Shown piece by piece: positions 43,919-52,853 of a stretch of 64,000 bases of DNA. Numbering within the stretch: position 1 is the first letter of the stretch; the number at the start of each line of letters is the position of its first letter. The position numbers and the translations under genes were made by a program. Source of the DNA: Sphingopyxis sp. MSC1_008 (GTDB taxonomy: Bacteria; Pseudomonadota; Alphaproteobacteria; Sphingomonadales; Sphingomonadaceae); contig NZ_JALPRD010000006.1 of the NCBI RefSeq assembly GCF_023197165.1, positions 1 to 64,000 on the forward strand. The letters run 5' to 3'. The notes beneath the pieces are model-generated. The model was given only the letters and a program-made list of their open reading frames with translations. It was not told the DNA's origin and did not search any database.

Positions 43919-46528
43919 TTAAAACTTCGCGCGCACGCCGACCGAGAAACGCCGTTCGGACAGGGCATAGCTGTTGAGCGCGGTCGTGTTGAAATTGCTG
44001 TACTCGGTCGTCGCCGATTTTTTCGGCATCAGATTTTGCGCCTGCAGCGACAGCGCGATATTCTTGGTGATGTCGACCCCGACCTGCGCGTCGAGCTGCG
44101 AGCGCGAGCCGACGAAGCTCGGCCGTCCTTCAGAGAATTCGAACACCGCCTCGTCGCGGTAGTTGTACGCGATACGCGCCGAGAAAGGACCCTTTTCGTA
44201 GAGGCCGACGAGGTTGTAGCTGTTCTTCGACACCGCGACGAGCGGGAAGCCCGCGCTGTCTTCCGAATCCGAGTAAGTGTAGTTCGCGATCACCCCGAAG
44301 CCGTCGAGCGGTGACGGCAGGAAGTCCATGAACTGCTGGACGCCGATTTCGAAACCCTTGATCTTCGCGCTCGACAGATTTTCGGGGCGCGCGAAAGTCA
44401 GCTCGCGGCCTTGCGGATCGAGCGTCGTATCGACGCCGGTGGTGACGAAGCTCGCGATGAAATTCTTCACATCCTTGTAGAAGACGGCGCCCGAGATCAG
44501 CGAGCTCTTGCCCGTATAATATTCGAAGCTGACATCAGCCTGCGTCGAGATCGGCGGTTCGAGATCGACATTGCCGCCGGTGACCGACAGGTTCGTCGCG
44601 TTGAAGAAGGTCGACGGCGCAAGGTCGGCGATCGAGGCGCGCTGCATCGTCTGCGACCCCGATACACGGATCAGGAAATCGTCGGTCACGTTGAACGCGA
44701 TATTCGCGCTGGGCAGTATGTTCGTGTAGCGATTCTTGTCGGTGCGCAGCGTGCTGACGGCGCCGACATTGACGTAGCTGTCGACCGACAACCGCGTCGA
44801 CGCGATGCGCACCCCGGCGTTCGCCTTGTACGGGATGCCCCCAATCTCGCCCTCGCCCGACACCATCAGGTAACCGGCCAGCGTCTTTTCGCTGAAATCA
44901 TAATCGCGCTGGAGATTGGGCAACAGCGTCGAGCGTCCGTCCGGATCGGGGTTCGGCTCGGCCGCCTGCGCGCGCGTAAAGACATAATCGAAGGTCGGCG
45001 CGGTGCTCAAAAAGCTGCGCGGGAAGGTCCCCGGAATGTCCGACAGGAAATCGCCCGCATCGACGAGCTTCAGATAGGGCTCGATCTCGGCGCGGGTCGG
45101 CGTGACCTGGCTGCGGAAGGCGTTCGAGCGCGCATGCAAATCGGTGTAACGAACCCCCGCGGCGATCGTGACGCCGCCGGTTTCATAACTGACGTCGAGC
45201 TTGCCCGTATATTCGTCGAGCAGGCCGATCAGCCGGTTGCTGCGCACGCCGTTGTTCGCGGGGTTGTACGACGCATAGTTCGCGGGGTTGAACGGCCCGG
45301 TCAGCGTCAGCGACGGGATCGTCGTGTCGCGGAAATCGAACGCGCCGGGGACCAGCGCGGTGCCTTGCAAGGTGATGATCTGGATCGTCTGGTCGATCGT
45401 GCCCTTGCTGTAATAGCCGTCGGCCTCGATCGTCAGCCCGTTATCGCCCTCATATTTGCCGTTGAGCCCATAGAGGAAGCTTTCGGTCGGCTCGTTGCGG
45501 ATCTGCCCCGCGGTGGTAACGGTGCCGTTGGCGTTGCCCGCGACGACCACGCCGTCCTCGACGACGCGATTGGTGACGGGATTCGTGCCCGTCGGCAGGC
45601 GGAAGGCGAAAAAGTCCTGCCGCCGCCCGGTCTTGAGCTTTGAATAGAGCGCGTCGGCGGTGATCGTGAACTCGGGGGTCACCTCGAACTGGATCGCGCC
45701 GTTGAGGCCGAGGCGCGAGCGGTCGACGGTGAACTGCTCATATTGCAGCAGCACCGGGGTCGGGACCACGCCGCCGCCAGTGCCCGTATAGGTACGATTG
45801 AGGAAATTGTTGCGCTCGAACGTCTGCGTCGTCGACGTGCGCTTCTGATATTCGCCCGCGATCATGACGCCGATACGGCCGTCGGCGAATTTGGTCGTCG
45901 CGAAGCCGGTGATCGCGGGTTCGAACTTTTTCGAATTTTCCGAATAGACGCCCTGCGCGCGGACCGAGATCGTCGGTTCCTTGAACGACAGCGGCTTGGG
46001 TGTGACAAGGTTGACCGTGCCGCCGAGGCCACCCTCGGCATTGCTGGCGAGCGGCGACTTGCGCACTTCGAGACGCCCGAACAGGCTCGACGGGACCGAA
46101 TCGAGCCCCGACGAGCGGCCGAGCTGGTCGTTCTCGGGGGGCGACAGGCGCGCCGACCAGCCGAGCAGCGTGCGGCCGTCGACCTCGACGCGGACCTGTT
46201 GCAGGCCGCGCACCGACACCGACTGGCCTTCGCCGAAGACGCGGGTGATCTGGACGCCGGTCACGCGCTGCAGCGCTTCGGCGACGTTAGCGTCGGGGAG
46301 TTTGCCGACATCTTCGGCGGTGATGACGTCCATGACCTGGTCGGCTTCGCGCTTGATGTCGGCCGCCTGCGCGAGCGAGGCCCGGATACCGGTCACCACG
46401 ATCGCGTCGTCGGCGGCCGGAGCCGCCGCATCCTGCGCATGGGCCGGCGATAGCGCCAGCGCCGCAAGCGATGCCCCGCCCGCCAGTTTCGCCAATGTCC
46501 GGACGCCCCGCCTTGCCTGAATAGCCAT
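43919..46528 (-). CDS. TonB-dependent receptor (second pectin-locus receptor)
   Basis: An 869-residue receptor with signal peptide (GGASLAALALSPAHAQ), a TonB-box-like DDAIVVTGIRASL, a plug with KLPDANVAEALQRVTGVQITR and SVSVRGLQQVRVEVDGRTL, and a barrel closing in FSVGVRAKF. It shares the leader layout of the first receptor: GGGAGG abuts an upstream ATG, and a second ATG six bases on fits better, hence 46528. An operator 13-mer and two TTGTATGACAA sites lie upstream. It should import a second class of pectic oligomers. Confidence 0.92.
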   Translation of the reverse strand: MAIQARRGVRTLAKLAGGASLAALALSPAHAQDAAAPAADDAIVVTGIRASLAQAADIKREADQVMDVITAEDVGKLPDANVAEALQRVTGVQITRVFGEGQSVSVRGLQQVRVEVDGRTLLGWSARLSPPENDQLGRSSGLDSVPSSLFGRLEVRKSPLASNAEGGLGGTVNLVTPKPLSFKEPTISVRAQGVYSENSKKFEPAITGFATTKFADGRIGVMIAGEYQKRTSTTQTFERNNFLNRTYTGTGGGVVPTPVLLQYEQFTVDRSRLGLNGAIQFEVTPEFTITADALYSKLKTGRRQDFFAFRLPTGTNPVTNRVVEDGVVVAGNANGTVTTAGQIRNEPTESFLYGLNGKYEGDNGLTIEADGYYSKGTIDQTIQIITLQGTALVPGAFDFRDTTIPSLTLTGPFNPANYASYNPANNGVRSNRLIGLLDEYTGKLDVSYETGGVTIAAGVRYTDLHARSNAFRSQVTPTRAEIEPYLKLVDAGDFLSDIPGTFPRSFLSTAPTFDYVFTRAQAAEPNPDPDGRSTLLPNLQRDYDFSEKTLAGYLMVSGEGEIGGIPYKANAGVRIASTRLSVDSYVNVGAVSTLRTDKNRYTNILPSANIAFNVTDDFLIRVSGSQTMQRASIADLAPSTFFNATNLSVTGGNVDLEPPISTQADVSFEYYTGKSSLISGAVFYKDVKNFIASFVTTGVDTTLDPQGRELTFARPENLSSAKIKGFEIGVQQFMDFLPSPLDGFGVIANYTYSDSEDSAGFPLVAVSKNSYNLVGLYEKGPFSARIAYNYRDEAVFEFSEGRPSFVGSRSQLDAQVGVDITKNIALSLQAQNLMPKKSATTEYSNFNTTALNSYALSERRFSVGVRAKF

Positions 46529-46660
46529 CTTCATCCTCCCACGTCGGCGGCGGGCCTGTCGCCCGTTCGCCCATGATTTCCCCATGGAGATTGCGCCTGA
46601 TGGTCAGCCCTTGTGGCCGCGCCAGCCGCCTTCCCGTTTCTATTTCGTTGCCCGGCACTG

Positions 46661-46673
46661 GTAACCGGTGTCA
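46661..46673. promoter_or_regulatory. pectin-regulon operator GTAACCGGTGTCA (second TonB receptor)
   Basis: The fifth site in the locus, an exact 13-mer 132 bases upstream of the receptor start codon. Together with the others it accounts for every transcription unit between 22.7 and 46.5 kb. Confidence 0.75.
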
Positions 46674-46713
46674 CAAATGATGCGGGAAATACCGGGCCCC
46701 TGTCAAGCAATAA

Positions 46714-46746
46714 TTGTATGACAACTACCCTCCTTGTATGACAACT
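46714..46746. promoter_or_regulatory. tandem TTGTATGACAACT sites, candidate GntR-type operators
   Basis: Two identical 13-mers start at 46714 and 46734, exactly 20 bp apart, so they lie on the same helix face. The TTGT-N3-ACAA symmetry is a usual form for GntR/FCD regulators. A third, one-mismatch copy precedes uxaA. No GntR gene is in the window. Confidence 0.55.
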
Positions 46747-46885
46747 CGGATGGACAATGGCCGCGGTGGAAAAATTGTCGTAATTTGTCGCATCGCCCGC
46801 ATTGCGCTTGCATGGGGCAATCCAATGGGTTGAAAGGGCGCAACCTCCCCCGCCTCCCGGCGAACCGATACGAGAACAACCAACT

Positions 46886-48085
46886 ATGCTGGACAAAAGG
46901 TCGCTGTCGCTGACCGGAGTGCTGTGTGCCGCGGCTCTATCGCTCGGCGCCTGCTCGGGTCAGGATGAAAGCAAAAACGGCCGCGGCGCGCCCGAGGTCG
47001 GCTATGTCGCCGTGAAGGTCGAGCCGGTGCCCGTTACCACGTCGCTCGGTGGCCGCACCGTCGCGTTCGAGACGAGCGAAGTACGCCCGCAGGTGAACGG
47101 CCTGATCCGCCGCCGCCTGTTCACCGAAGGCGGCTTTGTGCGCGCCGGCCAGCCGCTCTATCAGATCGACGCGAGCCTCTATCAGGCGGGGGTCGACCAG
47201 GCCGCCGCGAACCTGGCAAGCGCGCGAGCGAGCGCGCAGGCGGCCGACGAACGCGCGCGGCGGCTCGAGCCGCTTGCGAAGATGCAGGCGGTCGCCGAGC
47301 AGGATTACACCGACGCGCTGGCGCAGGCACGGATGGCGCGCGCCGCGGTCGCGCAGAACAACGCCGCGCTCGAAACCGCGCGGATCAACCTGCGCTATGC
47401 GACGATCACCGCGCCGATCAGCGGCCGCATCGGCCGCAGCCTTGCGACCCCCGGCGCGCTCGTCAGCGCGAGCCAGGCTAGCCCGCTTGCGGTGATCCAG
47501 CAGACCGACCCGATGTATGTCGACATGCAGCAGTCGAGCGCCGAGCTCACCACGCTGCGCCAGGCGATCGAAAGCGGCGGCGTCACCGCGGGGAGCACCT
47601 CGGTGCGCCTGCGCATGGAGGATGGCAGCGCCTATCCTTTCGCCGGCACCGTCCAGTTTTCCGACATCACGGTCAACGAGGCGACGGGCACGGTCACGCT
47701 GCGCGCGCGCTTCCCCAATCCCAAGGGCGTCTTGCTGCCCGGCATGTTCGTGACCGCGCTGTTCGACCAGGCGGTGAATCCTGCCGCGATCCTGCTGCCG
47801 CAGGCCGCGGTGCAGCGCGATTTCGACGGGTCGGCCTTTGTCTACCTCGTCGGCAAGGACAACAAAGCGGCGCGGCGCAAGATCGTCGCCGACCGCACCT
47901 CGGGCGCCAATTGGGTCGTCACCGGCGGACTGAAGCCCGGCGACCGCGTGATCACGCAGGGCATCGGCAATCTTCGGCAAGGGGCGGCGATCCGCCCCGT
48001 GCCCGCGAGCAGCGCGCAGCGCGTCGGCACCCAGCCCAAGGGGACACCCCAGGGCGACGGCGACGCCCCGATGAAGGGCAAGTAA
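46886..48085 (+). CDS. RND efflux periplasmic adaptor (membrane fusion protein), lipoprotein
   Basis: A 399-residue AcrA/MexA-type adaptor. The lipobox LSLGAC is near residue 21. A biotinyl-lipoyl half-motif is followed by an alpha-hairpin (AAANLASARASAQAADERAR) and a second lipoyl half (YATITAPISGRIGRS); beta-barrel and membrane-proximal domains follow. It bridges the inner-membrane pump and outer-membrane channel. The ATG at 46886 is used because the lipoprotein signal begins there. It is the first gene of a three-gene efflux operon, six bases before the pump. Confidence 0.93.
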   Translation: MLDKRSLSLTGVLCAAALSLGACSGQDESKNGRGAPEVGYVAVKVEPVPVTTSLGGRTVAFETSEVRPQVNGLIRRRLFTEGGFVRAGQPLYQIDASLYQAGVDQAAANLASARASAQAADERARRLEPLAKMQAVAEQDYTDALAQARMARAAVAQNNAALETARINLRYATITAPISGRIGRSLATPGALVSASQASPLAVIQQTDPMYVDMQQSSAELTTLRQAIESGGVTAGSTSVRLRMEDGSAYPFAGTVQFSDITVNEATGTVTLRARFPNPKGVLLPGMFVTALFDQAVNPAAILLPQAAVQRDFDGSAFVYLVGKDNKAARRKIVADRTSGANWVVTGGLKPGDRVITQGIGNLRQGAAIRPVPASSAQRVGTQPKGTPQGDGDAPMKGK

Positions 48086-48091
48086 CCTCTT

Positions 48092-51000
48092 ATGTCGCGC
48101 CTTTTCATCGACCGGCCGATCTTCGCCTGGGTGCTGGCGATCATCGTCATGCTCGGCGGCGCGGGCGCGCTCTTTTCGCTGCCGCTCGAGCAATATCCCG
48201 ACATCGCGCCGGCACAGGTCAATATCCGCGCCTCCTATCCGGGCGCGTCGGCCGAGACGATCGAGAACAGCGTCACGCAGGTGCTCGAACAGCAGCTGAC
48301 CGGCATCGACGGCCTGCTCTATTTCAGCTCGCAATCGAGTTCGCGCGGGCAGGCGAACATCACCGCGATCTTCGACAAGGGGACCGACCCCGACATCGCG
48401 CAGGTGCAGGTCCAGAACAAGATCGCATCGGCGGTTTCGCGCCTGCCGCAGCAGGTACAGCAGCAGGGCGTGCGCGTCACCAAGTCGAATTCGGATTCGC
48501 TGCTGCTCGTCGGCGTTTACGACACCACCGACACACGCGTGAACCAGGACGTGTCCGACTATATGGCGTCGAACATCCAGGACCCGCTGTCGCGCGTCGA
48601 GGGGGTCGGCGATGTCAATATCTTCGGCGCCCCGCATGCGATGCGAATCTGGCTCAATCCGCAGCGGCTCGCCGCAGTATCGCTGATGCCGAGCGACGTG
48701 ATTTCGGCGATCACCGCGCAGAACAGCGAAGTCGCGGCGGGCGACGTCGGCGGCCTGCCTTCGCCGCAGGGCCAGATGCTCAACGCGACGGTCACCGCGC
48801 AGTCGCGGATGCAGACGGTCCCGGAGTTCGAGAATATCGTATTAAAGACGCTGCCCGACGGGTCGAGCGTGCGGATCAAGGATGTCGCGCGCGTCGAGAT
48901 CGGCGCCGAAAGCTATGCCGTCGTCAGCCGCATCAACGGCCATCCGGGCGCGGGCATGTCGATTTCGCTGTCGCCGGGGTCCGACGCGCTCGAAACCGCC
49001 GACCGGGTCAAGGCACGGATGGTGGAACTCGCCGCCGATTTCCCCGACGGGCTCACCTACAGCTATGCCAATGATTCGACCGCCTTCATCAAGCTGTCGG
49101 TGAGCGAGGTGCAGAAGTCGCTGTTCGAAGCGATTTTGCTCGTCATCCTCGTGATGTTCGTCTTTCTGCAAAGCTGGCGCGCGGTGCTGATCCCCGCGAT
49201 CGCGGTGCCCGTCGTGCTGCTCGGCACCTTCGCGATCTTCTATATACTGGGGTTCAGCATCAACACGCTGACGCTGTTCGGGCTGACGCTCGCGATCGGC
49301 CTGCTCGTCGACGATGCGATCGTCGTGGTCGAGAATGTCGAGCGATTGATGGAAGAAAACCCCGGCATGTCGGCGCGCGACGCGACGATCCAGTCGATGA
49401 AGGAGTTGCAGGTCGCTCTGATCGCGATCGCGCTCGTGCTGTCGGCGGTGTTCCTGCCGATGGCGTTTTTCGGCGGGTCGACCGGCGTCATCTATCGCCA
49501 ATTCTCGGTCACCATCGTCTCGGCGATGGCGCTGTCGGTGCTCGTCGCTTTGATCCTGAGTCCCGCACTCACCTCGACGCTGCTCAAGCCGAAGAGCCAT
49601 GGCGACGCCCCCGCCGAGGGCGGGCGCTTCCCGCGCGCCCGCGCGCTGCTCGAACGCGCGAAGATCGGCTTCAACACGCGCTTCGACCGCTCGGTCGACC
49701 GCTATGTCGGCAGCGTTACCAAGGTCGTCGACCGCAAATGGATGTTCCTCGGCATTTACGCCGTGCTGCTCGTCCTGCTCGTCGTCCTGTTCCTGCGCCT
49801 GCCCGGCGGCTTCCTGCCCAATGAAGATCAGGGACGCGTTTCGGTGCAGTTCCGCCTGCCCGCCGGTGCGACGCAGGCGCGCACGCTCGAAGTGCGCGAC
49901 GAAATCGAAAAATATATGCTGGCCCATGAAAAGGCCAATGTGCAGGCGCTGTTCCTGATCGCCGGTGGCGGCGGCGGCGGCGCTTCAGGACAGAACACCG
50001 GCCAGGGCTTCGTCAACCTGACGCATTGGGACGACCGGCCGGGCAAGGAGAATACCGCCGACGCGATCGCCGAGCGCGCGCGCAAGGCCTTGAGCGGCCT
50101 TCGCGATGCCCAGATTTTCGCACTCGTGCCGGGCGCGGTGCGCGGGCTCGGCGATTCGTCGGGCTTCACGATGCAGTTCCAGAACCGCAGCGGGATGAGC
50201 CGCGCCGAATTCGCCGAAGCGCGCGAAAAATTGCTCGCCGCGGCAAACGCCAATCCCAAGCTGACTTCGGTGCGCCTGTCCGACCTTCCCGATGTCGCGA
50301 CGCTCAAGATCGACATCGATACGCAGCGGCTGACCGCGTACGGCATCGACAATGCCGATGTGAACTCGACCCTCGCGACCGCGTGGGGCGGGCGCTACGT
50401 CAACGACTTCATCGACAAGGGCCGCGTCAAGCGCGTCTATGTCCAGGGCGACGCTCCCTATCGCGCGCGCCCCGAGGACCTCGGCCAATGGTATGTGCGT
50501 TCGGCCGACGGCGAAATGTCGCCCTTCTCCGCCTTCGCCAAGACTGGCTGGTCGACGACGCCGAGCAGCAGCTCGCGTTTTCAGGGCGTGCCCGCGTTCG
50601 AAATCTCGGGCCAGCCCGCGCCGGGCACCAGTTCGGGCGAGGCGATGGACGAAATGGAGCGGATGGCGAACGAGATCCCCGGCACCAGCGTCGCCTGGTC
50701 GGGATCGTCGTATCAGGAGCGCCTCTCGTCGGGGCAGGCGCCCTTGCTCTATGGCCTGTCGCTGCTCGTCGTCTTCCTCTGCCTCGCGGCGCTCTACGAA
50801 AGCTGGTCGATCCCGCTCGCGGTGATCCTGGTCATTCCGCTCGGGCTGGTCGGCGCGATCTTTGCCGTCAATCTGCGCGGGCTCGAAAACGACGTCTATC
50901 TCCAGATCGGGCTGCTCACGACGATGGGGCTCGCGGCAAAGAACGCGATCCTGATGATCGAATTCGCCGAGCAGGAAGAGCGCAAGGGCAAGCGCGTGAT

Positions 51001-51292
51001 CGAGGCCGCGATCGCCGCGGCGCGCATCCGCCTGCGCCCGATTTTGATGACGAGCTTTGCCTTCATCTTCGGCGTGCTGCCGCTAGCGATCGCGACCGGC
51101 GCGGGCGCGAACAGCCGCGTCGCGATCGGCACCTCGGTGATCGGCGGCATGCTCACCGCCGCCTTCCTCGCGATCTTCTTCATCCCGCTCTTCTTCGTCC
51201 TCGTCCGCCGCGGCGTGCGCGACGGGCTCGCGGCGGCGCGGGCACGCTTCGGCAAGAACAAGGGCGAAGGCGCGGCGGAGGTGCCGGTATGA
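48092..51292 (+). CDS. RND efflux pump, HAE1 (AcrB/MexB) family
   Basis: A 1066-residue inner-membrane drug/proton antiporter. The N-terminus MSRLFIDRPIFAWVLAIIVM is typical, and GLLVDDAIVVVENVERLM in the fourth membrane segment carries the Asp-Asp proton relay. Two large periplasmic loops and a duplicated membrane half (GLAAKNAILMIEFAEQ) complete it. It trims hydrophobic toxicants or drugs from the periplasm and membrane. The stop overlaps the outer-membrane factor start. Confidence 0.96.
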   Translation: MSRLFIDRPIFAWVLAIIVMLGGAGALFSLPLEQYPDIAPAQVNIRASYPGASAETIENSVTQVLEQQLTGIDGLLYFSSQSSSRGQANITAIFDKGTDPDIAQVQVQNKIASAVSRLPQQVQQQGVRVTKSNSDSLLLVGVYDTTDTRVNQDVSDYMASNIQDPLSRVEGVGDVNIFGAPHAMRIWLNPQRLAAVSLMPSDVISAITAQNSEVAAGDVGGLPSPQGQMLNATVTAQSRMQTVPEFENIVLKTLPDGSSVRIKDVARVEIGAESYAVVSRINGHPGAGMSISLSPGSDALETADRVKARMVELAADFPDGLTYSYANDSTAFIKLSVSEVQKSLFEAILLVILVMFVFLQSWRAVLIPAIAVPVVLLGTFAIFYILGFSINTLTLFGLTLAIGLLVDDAIVVVENVERLMEENPGMSARDATIQSMKELQVALIAIALVLSAVFLPMAFFGGSTGVIYRQFSVTIVSAMALSVLVALILSPALTSTLLKPKSHGDAPAEGGRFPRARALLERAKIGFNTRFDRSVDRYVGSVTKVVDRKWMFLGIYAVLLVLLVVLFLRLPGGFLPNEDQGRVSVQFRLPAGATQARTLEVRDEIEKYMLAHEKANVQALFLIAGGGGGGASGQNTGQGFVNLTHWDDRPGKENTADAIAERARKALSGLRDAQIFALVPGAVRGLGDSSGFTMQFQNRSGMSRAEFAEAREKLLAAANANPKLTSVRLSDLPDVATLKIDIDTQRLTAYGIDNADVNSTLATAWGGRYVNDFIDKGRVKRVYVQGDAPYRARPEDLGQWYVRSADGEMSPFSAFAKTGWSTTPSSSSRFQGVPAFEISGQPAPGTSSGEAMDEMERMANEIPGTSVAWSGSSYQERLSSGQAPLLYGLSLLVVFLCLAALYESWSIPLAVILVIPLGLVGAIFAVNLRGLENDVYLQIGLLTTMGLAAKNAILMIEFAEQEERKGKRVIEAAIAAARIRLRPILMTSFAFIFGVLPLAIATGAGANSRVAIGTSVIGGMLTAAFLAIFFIPLFFVLVRRGVRDGLAAARARFGKNKGEGAAEVPV

Positions 51293-52707
51293 TCCGCGCC
51301 CGCGCCCTGCTGATGGCGAGCGCGCTCGCGCTCGCCGGCTGCTCGCTCGCCCCGAAAACGGTGCTGCCAACGCCGCCGGTGCCGCAAAGCTGGCCCGCCG
51401 GCGACGCCTATTTGCTCCAGAGCGAGGCGGCGCTGCCGGTCCTCTCGTTCAAAAGCGTCTTCACCGATCCGCGGCTGCAATCGCTGACCGACCAGGCGCT
51501 CGCGAACAACCGCGACCTCCGCGTCGCTTACGCCAATGTCGCCGCGGCGCGCGCGCAGGTTCGCGTCACCCGGTCGGGGCAATTCCCCGAACTCGGGATC
51601 AGTGCCGGGGCTGGCTATTCGGATAGCAACAGCGGCGCCGGAAGTGGAGGGGGCGGCGGCGACTTCTCGCTGCGCGGCGGCATCACCGCGTTCGAACTCG
51701 ACCTGTTCGGCAAGCTCGCCAACGCGACCGAAGCCGACCGCAACCGCGCGCTCGGCACCGAGGCGGCGTCGCGCACGGTGCGGCTCGCGCTGATCGCCAA
51801 TCTCGCCGACGCCTGGGCGACCTATGGCGCCGACCGCGACCTCCTCAAAATCGCCGAGGACACCGCCGCCAGTGCGCGCGAAAGCGTGCGGCTGACCAAG
51901 GCGCGGCTCGACGGCGGCGTCGCGCCGCGCACCGACCTGCGCCAAGCCGAACAGATTCTCGCGACCGCCGAGGATTCGATCGCGCAGCAAAGAACCGCGC
52001 TCGCGCAGGACGAGAATCTCATCCGCCTGCTCGTTGGCGGCGATGTCGACCGCGCGTTGCTGCCCGCGAGCCTCACCGAAGTGACGCCCGCCATCGTGTC
52101 GCTGCCGGCTGGGGTCAGCTCCGAAATCCTGCTCCGCCGTCCCGACGTGATCGAGGCGGAATATGACCTCCGCGCTGCCAACGCCGACATCGGCGTCGCG
52201 CGCGCGCAGCTCTTCCCGTCGATCTCGCTAACCGGGCTGCTCGGCTTTGCGAGCAACGCGCTCTCCGGCCTGTTCGACAGCGGATCGTTCAACTGGTCGG
52301 CGGGCGGCGATGCCACCGCGACGATCTTCGACGCCGGCGGCCGCCGCGCGGGGGTCGCGGTGAGCGAGGCGCAGCGCGACGCAGCGCTTGCAGGCTATGA
52401 AGGCGCGATCCAGACCGCGTTCCGCGAGGTCGCCGACGCGCTCGCGGTGCAGGGCACGATTTCCGAGCGGGTGCGCGCCGCCGCCGCGAACACCGAAGCC
52501 GCCGCCGACACCGCAACGCTCGCCGACGCGCGCTACAAGGGCGGTGTCGACAGCTTCCTCTCCAGCCTCGACGCGCAGCGCAGCCTCTATTCTGCGCGGC
52601 GGAGCGAGATCGGAACGCAATTGCTGCTCGTCAGCACACGAATCGCGCTGTTCCGCGCACTCGGCGGCGACAGCAGCGCGGGTTCGGCCGTACCTGCATC
52701 CCAGTAG
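51289..52707 (+). CDS. outer-membrane efflux channel, NodT/OprM family lipoprotein
   Basis: A 472-residue TolC-type channel subunit with lipobox LALAGC near residue 18. Two homologous halves each bear long coiled helices (LRVAYANVAAARAQVRV and AEYDLRAANADIGVARAQLFP). Near-C-terminal RYKGGVDSFLSSLDAQRSLY is a family signature. It forms the outer-membrane exit for the pump. It ends the operon, 3 bases before a dispersed inverted repeat. Confidence 0.93.
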   Translation: MIRARALLMASALALAGCSLAPKTVLPTPPVPQSWPAGDAYLLQSEAALPVLSFKSVFTDPRLQSLTDQALANNRDLRVAYANVAAARAQVRVTRSGQFPELGISAGAGYSDSNSGAGSGGGGGDFSLRGGITAFELDLFGKLANATEADRNRALGTEAASRTVRLALIANLADAWATYGADRDLLKIAEDTAASARESVRLTKARLDGGVAPRTDLRQAEQILATAEDSIAQQRTALAQDENLIRLLVGGDVDRALLPASLTEVTPAIVSLPAGVSSEILLRRPDVIEAEYDLRAANADIGVARAQLFPSISLTGLLGFASNALSGLFDSGSFNWSAGGDATATIFDAGGRRAGVAVSEAQRDAALAGYEGAIQTAFREVADALAVQGTISERVRAAAANTEAAADTATLADARYKGGVDSFLSSLDAQRSLYSARRSEIGTQLLLVSTRIALFRALGGDSSAGSAVPASQ

Positions 52708-52710
52708 CTT

Positions 52711-52783
52711 CGTCTCCCCGGACTTGATCCAGGGTCCACGACCACACCGCCGGAACGGATGCCGGATCAAGTCCGGCATGATG
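52711..52783. repeat. intergenic inverted repeat, GGACTTGATCC type (copy 2)
   Basis: Arms 52711-52738 and 52757-52783 share the core of copy 1 near 40.0 kb (CCGGACTTGATCC and GGATCAAGTCCGG) but differ in flanks and loop. It follows the efflux operon stop and may end its transcript. Confidence 0.78.
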
Positions 52784-52836
52784 AAAAGGGCATTCCTCGA
52801 CTCATCTTGACAATCGCCTCCGCTCGCGCGCTAATA

Positions 52837-52851
52837 GAACATATCAGGAAC
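52837..52851. promoter_or_regulatory. LexA (SOS) box GAAC-N7-GAAC
   Basis: GAACATATCAGGAAC is an exact match to the alphaproteobacterial SOS box GTTC-N7-GTTC read on the other strand. It ends two bases before the imuA start codon, so LexA binding would cover the start of transcription and the ribosome site. Control of the damage-induced mutasome operon by such a box is established in this class. Confidence 0.9.
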
Positions 52852-52853
52852 AA

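Larger units (their letters stand above)
46529..46885. other. 357-bp divergent intergenic region between TonB receptor and RND efflux genes
   Basis: Holds no gene that I can support. It contains the pectin-regulon 13-mer and two TTGTATGACAACT repeats on the receptor side. On the efflux side there are AT-richer stretches with two TTGTCG direct repeats near 46775-46790. Promoters for both directions must lie here. Confidence 0.7.

Noticed and set aside
22720-46528. Recent horizontal acquisition of the pectin locus as an island
   Set aside because: I saw no integrase, tRNA end, direct-repeat border or clear change in base composition.
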